From JAAOZP01 sp038848185 (GTDB taxonomy: Archaea; Thermoproteota; EX4484-205; JAAOZP01): a DNA stretch of 64,000 bases. A program made the translations under genes and the position numbers. Where the stretch lies: the NCBI GenBank assembly GCA_038848185.1, contig JAWCNV010000004.1:1-64000 (forward strand), written 5' to 3'. The stretch's first letter is position 1; every line of letters begins with the position of its first letter. The notes beneath the pieces were generated by a model that ran no database searches, was not told the origin of the DNA, and saw nothing but the letters and a program-made list of their open reading frames with translations. Shown piece by piece: positions 57,618 through 64,000 of the stretch.

Positions 57618-58086
57618 GCTTGGGATTAACGGAGTGTTCTTCTACATTCCGGCTTATGCTGCTAACGCCTCTGCCCTAATATTCAAAGGCAGGAGGCAAA
57701 TGGACTTCGGAAAGTTTTTTATAGACGGTAAACCAGTTTTCGGAAAAGGTAAAACGTTCAGAGGTTTCTTTCTAGGTTTAGCTGTAGGAGTAATCATAGG
57801 AATCTTAATGGGCATCCCGTTTTCACAGGTTTTTCTCATAAGCCTTGGAGCACTTCTTGGAGACCTGGCGGGGGCCTTCATTAAAAGGAGGCTTTCAATC
57901 AAGCCTGGAGACCCTGCGCCTATCCTCGACCAGTTCGACTTCATGCTTGGAGCAACACTCCTCTCTCAACCATGGAAGTATCTGGACCCTCGTTCAATTA
58001 TAATAATCATGGCTTTGACACCGGCAGTACACTTGGTTTCAAACGTTTCAGCGTTCCTCCTTAAAATAAAGAAGGTGCCATGGTGA
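57595..58086 (+). CDS. carS: CDP-archaeol synthase
   Basis: 163 residues, mostly membrane spans (four to five). Activates 2,3-di-O-geranylgeranylglyceryl phosphate with CTP to CDP-archaeol, the substrate for polar head-group addition. YIPAYAANASALIFKGRRQMDFGKFFIDGKPVFGKGKTFRGFFLGL and GALLGDLAGAFIKRRLSIKPGDPAPILDQFDFMLGA carry the family KTxRG and GDxxxSxxKRxxxxKxG...LDQxD signature. It is close to the mevalonate-route genes on the other strand; both serve isoprenoid lipid synthesis. Confidence 0.95.
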   Translation: MLVQEMFELGINGVFFYIPAYAANASALIFKGRRQMDFGKFFIDGKPVFGKGKTFRGFFLGLAVGVIIGILMGIPFSQVFLISLGALLGDLAGAFIKRRLSIKPGDPAPILDQFDFMLGATLLSQPWKYLDPRSIIIIMALTPAVHLVSNVSAFLLKIKKVPW

Positions 58087-58099
58087 AAAGGCATCGTTG

Positions 58100-58573
58100 C
58101 TATCTTAAAGCAGTTGTTTTAAGATAATCCAATACTACTATCATCAACAGGGATAATGCTATGAGAATGCTTCCCGCTAATATAGTCATGCTTCTTTGAG
58201 AAACCGATCTTGAAGCTCTTATCATGAGGATCATTCCCGCACCTGCGAAAAGATAGGATATTAACACGTAAACCATTTCTAAGCGTGTTTGGGAAAGAGG
58301 ATCCCCTAAGACCCTAGGTAAGTAGAAAAATATGCCGTAACCATACGATGATAAATCTATCATCGAGGGTACTGCTTCAAAATAAGTGCTTACGTAGGGT
58401 GCTCCCGACAGGAAGACTCCTAAAGCAACAGTCAAACCTACTACTATAGCCATGTTCAATAATTGTCCCCCATAGAATCCACTTGTCTTCTCGCTCCATT
58501 TCTTTATCTTATCCATCAAGTACTCGGGTAATAGCAGAGGGTTCATCCGACCCCCTATGGTTAAACGGTTCAT
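58100..58573 (-). CDS. Integral membrane protein, unrecognised
   Basis: 157 residues from ATG 58573 (ATG 58546 gives a start nine residues later). Four hydrophobic spans, around residues 38-58, 77-95, 100-122 and 128-150, with a short extracellular loop rich in aromatic residues between the first two. No conserved polar motif in the spans. No family recognised. Convergent with carS, 13 nt apart. Confidence 0.7.
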   Translation of the reverse strand: MNRLTIGGRMNPLLLPEYLMDKIKKWSEKTSGFYGGQLLNMAIVVGLTVALGVFLSGAPYVSTYFEAVPSMIDLSSYGYGIFFYLPRVLGDPLSQTRLEMVYVLISYLFAGAGMILMIRASRSVSQRSMTILAGSILIALSLLMIVVLDYLKTTALR

Positions 58574-58641
58574 GATTTAAGCATTTCCCTTTTTGAAAAG
58601 CTTTTTAAAAACATCCTGGGGCAAGAGGCTCAGGCTTAATA

Positions 58642-58935
58642 ATGGCTGCGGAAACAGGTGCTAAAAAATGTGTTGTCTGTAAAAGAGATGTTGAAACACA
58701 TTCTAAAACGTCTTTCTGCAGGCTTCACATGGAGGCATACGGCAGAATCCTTGATAACTATGATAATTGGAGGAATGCGTACGGCGATTTAACTCCTGAA
58801 AGGTTTCTGGAGAAATTGGAGAAAAATGATTACACCGGGAAATGGGTTAAGGAGGTTGCACACATCATACTTTCCCGCCGCGATCTTCTCCGGCTTTTCT
58901 TGAACGATTTGTCTTACCGGGGCAGGAAGGATTGA
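58642..58935 (+). CDS. Small conserved-looking zinc-binding protein, function unknown
   Basis: 97 residues from ATG 58642. The N-terminal KKCVVCKRDVETHSKTSFCRLHMEAYGRI holds a C-x2-C...C-x2-H pattern, a likely small zinc site. A helical part follows (NYDNWRNAYGDLTPERFLEKLEKNDYTGKWVKEVAHIIL). Such zinc-knuckle plus helix proteins occur in many archaea without known function. Its 3' end overlaps topA by 71 bp on the opposite strand. Confidence 0.75.
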   Translation: MAAETGAKKCVVCKRDVETHSKTSFCRLHMEAYGRILDNYDNWRNAYGDLTPERFLEKLEKNDYTGKWVKEVAHIILSRRDLLRLFLNDLSYRGRKD

Positions 58936-60964
58936 CGCATAGGAACCAAGGTCTCCCTCTGGTAACAACTTTCACCATCGGCCAACTGCAAGTACCGCAT
59001 ACTCTGTCAACAGTATAAACCTTATTAGGGTTCTGTGGTAGAGGTATTGTAAGGCTGCATTTTTTATCGAAAACATTAGTGCATATTCCGAATCTTTTAC
59101 CGGTTCTTCTTGAAACGATTATCTTAAGCTCTCCCTCCCCACATACGGGGCATCTTCCAATAGTGTTTTTATCTCTAAGTATAACGATTATCGAGTTTGA
59201 AAGATGTTTCCCTATATCTTCCTCCTTGCTTCCTACTTCCCTAAGTATTTCAGCAAGCTCAGCCTCAGCCATGCTTATGACTTTCTTCTCATCGATAAGT
59301 CCTCTCTCTATTTTATCCATGTTAGCTTCAACCTCCCTAGTCATTTCAACCGAGAGGATTTTAGGTGAAAACCTGCTTAGAGTAGAGACAAGGTTAAAAC
59401 CTAGGTCAGTTACTGATATAGATCTGCCAGATATGTAACCCCTCTTGTAAAGTGTTTCAACTATCTCTGCCCTAGTGGCCTTGGTCCCTATTCCCAGTCT
59501 CTCCATCTCCCTAACGAGGGAAGCCGGGTTATAACGGTGAGGAGGATTTGTGAACTTCTCGTCGGTGACAATCCTTCTAACGGTTAAGCAGTCTCCTTCT
59601 CTGAGCAGGGGTATTATCCTGTCCTCAGGAGAATAATATGGAGAATATATCTCCAACCATCCTTTCTTAACAATCTCGCTACCCCTAAGAATGAACCTTC
59701 TACCCCCAATCTTTAAAGCAACCTTGCAAACAGCCTTCTCCGCATCCTCATCGAAAACCGCTAGGAAGCGCCTCGTCACTAAGTCAAGTATTTTAAGCTG
59801 GTCAGCGTTCAAACCCTCTTTCCGCTCCCCAGTAGGGTAGATGGCGGGATGCGCAGGGTCATCTTTCTCACCCTGCTTAGGCGTCAAAACCTCCTTCGAG
59901 AATAGTTTTTCAACAGCCTTGGTGTAAGCACTGTTCTCCGAAAGCTTCTCAAGAATCTCTCTGTAACCTATGTCGGGAGGAAGTTTTTGCGAGGATGTTC
60001 TAGGGTACGAGATTAAAGCATTCAGGTATAGAGTTTCAGCTATGCTGAGGGTTCTTGAAGGAGTGAAGCCGAAAGCACTGTACGCTTCTCTTTGAAGAGT
60101 AGTCAGGTCAAAGGGCTCGGGAACACTTATCTTCTCGATTTTTCTCGTAACCTTTTCAACCAAGGCTTCTTTTGAGTCTGCTTCTGCCGCTATTCTCCTA
60201 GCTTCTGAAAGACTCTGCACCCTGTCCTCTTCATACGTGGCCTCGTATGTTTTCCCGTCGATAATCACCTCTGCAGTTAGAACCCAGTAAGGCAGGGGGA
60301 TGAAGGTCTCTATAGATATCTCTCTTTCGACAAGAAGGTTTAAAGTAGGGGTTTGAACTCTTCCGACGCTAAGAACGTAAGGCGTTCTAACAAAGCGCGA
60401 CACTGATTTTGTCAATGCTCTTGAAAGGTTTATCCCATATAGAAAATCCACGATGTGTCGTGTCTCACCTGCTTTAACCAGCCCCATGTCCAGTCCCGGC
60501 TTCATTCTCCGGAAGGCTTCATGAATCTCTTTCTTCGTTAAAGTTGAAAGCTTCATTCTGAAAACCCGGTTATCGTCTGAAACCTTGTAAAGAAACCTTA
60601 GAACATTGTATCCTATTAGGCTGCCCTCTATATCGTAGTCGCAAGCGTTAACATAATAATCCGTGTTACCGTTCATCCTGCTCATTTCATCAAGCCATTT
60701 CTCAAGCCTCCTGTTGTTCTCAACAATATGCTTGGGAACCCATTCATAGTCGAAAACAGGATAGACTGACCTGTCCCTATTTCTAGTGGTGAGCTCATAC
60801 AAGTGGCCCAGGGCTGTTGTAACCAATATCTCTGAATCCCCATTTCTAACTAGGAATGAGGGCACGAGCCTACCTATTTTCCTAGGCTTCGACTTAGGGT
60901 CTAAAGCCTCCGAAATCCTTCTCGCCGCCTCCGGCTTCTCCGCGATTATCAGGTATCTTGACAA
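58865..60964 (-). CDS. topA: DNA topoisomerase IA
   Basis: 699 residues from TTG 60964. Relaxes negative supercoils by cutting one strand through a 5'-phosphotyrosine. TOPRIM: YLIIAEKPEAARRISEAL and the metal site ACDYDIEGSLIGYNVLRFL; VGRVQTPTLNLLVERE; catalytic Tyr in LISYPRTSSQKLP; GIGTKATRAEIVETLYKRGYI. Two C-terminal zinc fingers: CPVCGEGELKI...CTNVFDKKC and CGTCSWPMVKV...CVNPSCPGK. Archaeal Topo III-like type. Monocistronic. Confidence 0.96.
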   Translation of the reverse strand: MSRYLIIAEKPEAARRISEALDPKSKPRKIGRLVPSFLVRNGDSEILVTTALGHLYELTTRNRDRSVYPVFDYEWVPKHIVENNRRLEKWLDEMSRMNGNTDYYVNACDYDIEGSLIGYNVLRFLYKVSDDNRVFRMKLSTLTKKEIHEAFRRMKPGLDMGLVKAGETRHIVDFLYGINLSRALTKSVSRFVRTPYVLSVGRVQTPTLNLLVEREISIETFIPLPYWVLTAEVIIDGKTYEATYEEDRVQSLSEARRIAAEADSKEALVEKVTRKIEKISVPEPFDLTTLQREAYSAFGFTPSRTLSIAETLYLNALISYPRTSSQKLPPDIGYREILEKLSENSAYTKAVEKLFSKEVLTPKQGEKDDPAHPAIYPTGERKEGLNADQLKILDLVTRRFLAVFDEDAEKAVCKVALKIGGRRFILRGSEIVKKGWLEIYSPYYSPEDRIIPLLREGDCLTVRRIVTDEKFTNPPHRYNPASLVREMERLGIGTKATRAEIVETLYKRGYISGRSISVTDLGFNLVSTLSRFSPKILSVEMTREVEANMDKIERGLIDEKKVISMAEAELAEILREVGSKEEDIGKHLSNSIIVILRDKNTIGRCPVCGEGELKIIVSRRTGKRFGICTNVFDKKCSLTIPLPQNPNKVYTVDRVCGTCSWPMVKVVTRGRPWFLCVNPSCPGKTNRSRKAGEDRGGKV

Positions 60965-61096
60965 GAGCCCTAATCCTACATTAAAACCTCTATTTAAATC
61001 GCTTCACGCCTTCTCTATTCTAAAAGTTTTCATGCGAGAAAATACATTTTTATACTCCCTTTCGAAAGGCCGAAGGAAGGGTAGACGAGTTAAGAA

Positions 61097-63697
61097 ATGA
61101 TGAGGGCTAGGGAGATCGTTAGAAAGACCTCCGGTTTAATGCCGAGTATTAGTACCCAATCCTATGTTAAAACATCAATCTTCATAACCCTAATACTGTT
61201 ATCTATAGCCGTAAGGCTTCACAATTTTCCACTCGGATTCTATCTTGGAGAATTCGACCCCTACTGGCACTACCGGAGTGCGGAATACATAATGGAGAAC
61301 GGTCTCTCCGCCTTCTTAGAGTGGGTTGACTACATGAGCTGGTACCCCTATGGTAGGGCTGCAGCAGCATCCACGCCTCCGGGTCTTCCATTGGCAGCAG
61401 TGGGTCTTCACGCTTTCCTTAACGCTTTAGGTGTCACGCTTTCCCTGATGGATGTCGCCATACTCTTCCCGCCCTTTATATCTGTGCTCGCCGTCATCAT
61501 CATGTTCTTCATGGGCAGGGAGCTTTCAGGAGACGACTGGGTGGGGCTGCTTGCAATGCTGTTCCTAGCTTTCAACGGGAGCTTCATCGACAGGTCTCAC
61601 TTGGGCTTCTTTAAGCATGAGTGCTTAGGAATACCGCTTATAGCTATCTCCGCATACCTCTTCGTTAAGTCAGTTAAATCTGAAAACGTTAGCAAGCTTC
61701 TCCTATACTCAATATTGTCAGGCTTAGTCTTAGGCTACCTCTGTATTTCTTGGACCGCCTACGTATATATGGTTGGCCTCGTCGCGCTTTTTTCAATACT
61801 TGTCGCGCTTTTCACCGGCCGTGAGACAACAGATAGGACATTGATAGCATATGCGGTAACCATGGGGATATCCATACTGATCGCTATCCAGTTTCCGCGG
61901 CCTGGGGAGGGTGCAATATACTCCGTATATTACATTGCTGTGATCGTGGGCTTCGTGGCCGTATTGCTTATGAGGTATCTTAAACGGGTGGAGGCCTCAC
62001 TAACTATTCCAATACTAATAGGCTTCACAGCATTAGCCTTGTCAGCCACAATACTTCTCTTTAACACCGGCTTATTCTCATCATTAATGGGTAAGATGTT
62101 GGCGGTGGTTAACCCTTCGGCTCGTTTCGAGCAGCCTATAGTGGAGTCTGTGGCTGAGCATAAGATGAGCACCTGGTACTCACTGTTCACGGATCACGGT
62201 CTTCTCCTACTGTTGTTCGCTATTGGAACCGTTTCAAGCATCTTTCAAGGAGACAAGGTTAGTAAAATATTCATAATCTCCGCTGGCTTAAGCTCTCTCT
62301 ACTTTGCCAACATGATGGTGAGAATAGGGCTGGTCTTCTCTCCCTTCGTCTCGTTCATAGCTGCAGTAGGCTGCTCCTCGTTAATCAACTACTCTTATCC
62401 AGCCATCTCTGAAAGAATTAAAATAGGGAGGAGGGTAGCTGCTCCACGTAAAACCGGCATATGGGGGCTGGTGCTCTCAGCGGTTCTAATACTTTACGCG
62501 GGTTACCATGGGATCAACACCGGTATTTCTATGCATGTGCAAGGAGAAGGGGGAGCCTCTCTTCCAACCTCCTCCATCCCGGCAGCATACTCCTTCCCAG
62601 ACTGGATTGAAGCATTAACATGGATACGCTACAACACTCCACCAGGTTCAGTAGTCTTATCATGGTGGGACTACGGATACTGGATTACCACGTTGGGTGA
62701 AAGACCCACATTAATAGATAACGCGACGATAAACTCCACGCAGGTTGCTGTCGTGGGCAGGATATTTATGTCTAACGATACTGTTGCAATCCCCCTGTTG
62801 AAAAAATACAATATCTCATACATAACAGTGTTCTCCATGCTTCCATGGCACTGGTATATTGGGAGAAGCATCGGGCTTTGGGGCGACGAGGGTAAGTGGA
62901 CATGGATGGCCGCCATAGGGTACAACCTGATGCCTGTTAACTCAAGCTACAACTGGATCTCTAACGACTATAGGGAAGGAGGCTACGCTGATTTAAACCT
63001 AACTAGAGACATGCAGGATACAACAATGTACTCATACTCTGGGCAGGAAATAAAATACCTTCCCTCAGGGGGGGTCGTGTTGCCTAGAGGGGATTCTGTT
63101 CTCGCAAGACTCATAGTTAATACATACATGGAGCATCTTAAAGGATTGGGGGTTTCTCCGCCGGAAAGGTTCCAGTTATCCACCTCGCCTTTCTATGAGC
63201 TGGTGTTCGTATCCCCCACTTGGGGCTTCGTATCAGTGTACAAGGTTAACTATAATGCTTCATACGGGGAGGAAAACATGGTTCTAGGCTCCTCTACAGG
63301 AACGGCTTTAAGAAACTCTTCGAAGCTTTACGTGCTGCCGCTGATACCTGATACAAACATGGTGATTGATGTTAAGGACATGCGTATGGAGGAGGGGGAG
63401 GCTCAGGTGGATAATGCTTCAAGGGTTTTAAAGGCAAACGTCTCCTTGGTGGTTAAGGTTAACGGGAACGTTGAAAGGCTTTACCCGGTTTCACTGGGCG
63501 AGTACAGGCTTATCTACGATGCTGGTTCTCTGCAGATTACGGTTAACCAAACGCTGATTGAAACTGTTCCGCTGCCTGAGGATGCGAGTAGTGTTGAAGC
63601 AGGGTTCCTAATGTTTGCTGAAGGCGTGGAGACGGGTAGCGTAACCAGCCCGGCTTACGCTTATGTTAGCTACGAGGTAAGAATAGAGATACCGTGA
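61097..63697 (+). CDS. aglB: Oligosaccharyltransferase AglB (STT3 family)
   Basis: 866 residues from ATG 61097. Moves the lipid-linked glycan onto Asn in N-x-S/T sequons at the outer face of the membrane. First external loop EFDPYWHYRSAEYIME with the metal-binding Asp (near 53), about 12-13 membrane spans to residue ~480, then WWDYG (near 523) in SWWDYGYWITTLGERPTLIDNATIN, and a large C-terminal extracellular domain. Downstream pathway genes (GalU, Ugd, glycosyltransferases) lie at 40-49 kb. Divergent from topA with 132 nt between the starts. Confidence 0.97.
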   Translation: MMRAREIVRKTSGLMPSISTQSYVKTSIFITLILLSIAVRLHNFPLGFYLGEFDPYWHYRSAEYIMENGLSAFLEWVDYMSWYPYGRAAAASTPPGLPLAAVGLHAFLNALGVTLSLMDVAILFPPFISVLAVIIMFFMGRELSGDDWVGLLAMLFLAFNGSFIDRSHLGFFKHECLGIPLIAISAYLFVKSVKSENVSKLLLYSILSGLVLGYLCISWTAYVYMVGLVALFSILVALFTGRETTDRTLIAYAVTMGISILIAIQFPRPGEGAIYSVYYIAVIVGFVAVLLMRYLKRVEASLTIPILIGFTALALSATILLFNTGLFSSLMGKMLAVVNPSARFEQPIVESVAEHKMSTWYSLFTDHGLLLLLFAIGTVSSIFQGDKVSKIFIISAGLSSLYFANMMVRIGLVFSPFVSFIAAVGCSSLINYSYPAISERIKIGRRVAAPRKTGIWGLVLSAVLILYAGYHGINTGISMHVQGEGGASLPTSSIPAAYSFPDWIEALTWIRYNTPPGSVVLSWWDYGYWITTLGERPTLIDNATINSTQVAVVGRIFMSNDTVAIPLLKKYNISYITVFSMLPWHWYIGRSIGLWGDEGKWTWMAAIGYNLMPVNSSYNWISNDYREGGYADLNLTRDMQDTTMYSYSGQEIKYLPSGGVVLPRGDSVLARLIVNTYMEHLKGLGVSPPERFQLSTSPFYELVFVSPTWGFVSVYKVNYNASYGEENMVLGSSTGTALRNSSKLYVLPLIPDTNMVIDVKDMRMEEGEAQVDNASRVLKANVSLVVKVNGNVERLYPVSLGEYRLIYDAGSLQITVNQTLIETVPLPEDASSVEAGFLMFAEGVETGSVTSPAYAYVSYEVRIEIP

Positions 63698-63706
63698 AAA
63701 AACTTT

Positions 63707-64000
63707 TCAACTCACGTAGTCCGGCGGCCTAAATGCCTCCGCTATTTTCCGTGCCCTCTCATCCTGCATCAACTGCTTAACCTTCTTCTCATACCTACCT
63801 ATTATCTCGTTTATCCGTTCCTCCTCACGCTGGAAGTCGCTAATATCTACGTTGAGGTTTAGGAACCTGTTCAACACGTTTAAAACCTCCCTAGATCCTT
63901 CAGCGTCTGGACGTATACTGGTTGTCTCACCAAGTATGCATACAGCGTCAACACCCATTATGCTGCTTATCCCAAGTATGATCCCTGATAATCCGACCAC
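63707..64000 (-). CDS. PAC2 family protein (proteasome assembly chaperone-like), partial
   Basis: The C-terminal ~97 residues; the gene runs off the right edge, so the true start is not visible. LSGIILGISSIMGVDAVCILGETTSIRPDAEGSREVLNVLNRFLNLNVDISDFQREEERINEIIGRYEKKVK is the archaeal PAC2/PbaB-like pattern (G[LI]...GLLLG...LGET..Y.PD..AA..VL..L). These proteins help build the 20S proteasome or act as related chaperones. Convergent with aglB, 9 nt apart. Confidence 0.85.
   Translation of the reverse strand: MVGLSGIILGISSIMGVDAVCILGETTSIRPDAEGSREVLNVLNRFLNLNVDISDFQREEERINEIIGRYEKKVKQLMQDERARKIAEAFRPPDYVS

Noticed and set aside
1..64000. CRISPR arrays, rRNA genes or IS elements with transposases
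   Set aside because: No spaced direct repeats, rRNA sequence or transposase motifs seen anywhere in the window.

Overview
The window is archaeal chromosome. It carries aIF5A, ribosomal protein L21e, Rpb4/RpoF, archaeal-type AdoMet synthetase, Pus10, Nob1, an Elf1-like factor, Hef, GGGP synthase, CDP-archaeol synthase, AglB and a PAC2 protein. Having both the PolD large subunit (DP2), which is absent from classical Crenarchaeota, and an Elf1-like zinc protein, together with tRNAs rich in non-canonical introns, points to a deep TACK/Thermoproteota-type lineage (Korarchaeia- or Bathyarchaeia-like), probably thermophilic. Two N runs inside genes indicate a draft or metagenomic scaffold. TTG and GTG starts are common, and several TATA boxes sit about 25-38 nt before start codons, which suggests leaderless transcripts.

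Layout. 1-1223 is the 5' part of alaS. 1512-5643 is an accessory block between tRNA-Phe and tRNA-Val: two membrane-anchored or exported proteins, an ABC ATPase, a permease and a further membrane protein. 5732-12535 holds proBA, a duplicated-domain protein of unknown function, a membrane-anchored GH3 glycosidase and a membrane-anchored SagB-like nitroreductase. 12561-15480 is a candidate small integrated element: three co-oriented genes (TGT-fold protein, two-motif LAGLIDADG protein, unknown) between an intact tRNA-Leu(CAG) and a 61-bp copy of its 3' part. 15549-18959 carries a P-loop/deoxyribosyltransferase-like protein, nagB and pyk. 19067-19198 is a tRNA-Ser(CGA) with apparent insertions in three loops.

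19281-22093 contains orc1/cdc6 and a strong replication-origin candidate, with four ORB-like sites around an AT-rich pyrimidine tract and two winged-helix genes beside it. 22094-26364 is an AT-rich accessory zone: gene remnants, a metalloprotease-like/sensor-like pair facing a palindrome-controlled winged-helix gene, and a frameshifted gene. 26417-39722 is dense core information processing and lipid synthesis (HTH-CBS regulator, Elf1, GGGPS, DP2, Nob1, NAD kinase, aIF5A, RpoF, L21e, Pus10, SRP54, GatB, MAT).

40008-48819 starts with an intron-containing tRNA-Leu(GAG) and continues as a surface-glycan cluster: four glycosyltransferases, an epimerase, UDP-glucose pyrophosphorylase, UDP-glucose dehydrogenase and a glucuronokinase-like GHMP kinase. 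48933-64000 holds UPF0147, an SSSCA1-type zinc protein, Hef, thymidylate kinase, an HD hydrolase, the three dedicated genes of the archaeal mevalonate route (phosphomevalonate dehydratase small and large subunits, UbiD-type decarboxylase), a degenerate RecA-like protein, CarS, topoisomerase IA, AglB and a partial PAC2 protein. Glycan precursors from 44-49 kb, glycosyltransferases at 40-44 kb and AglB at 61 kb would fit one N-glycosylation pathway. The mevalonate genes, GGGPS and CarS all serve ether-lipid synthesis.
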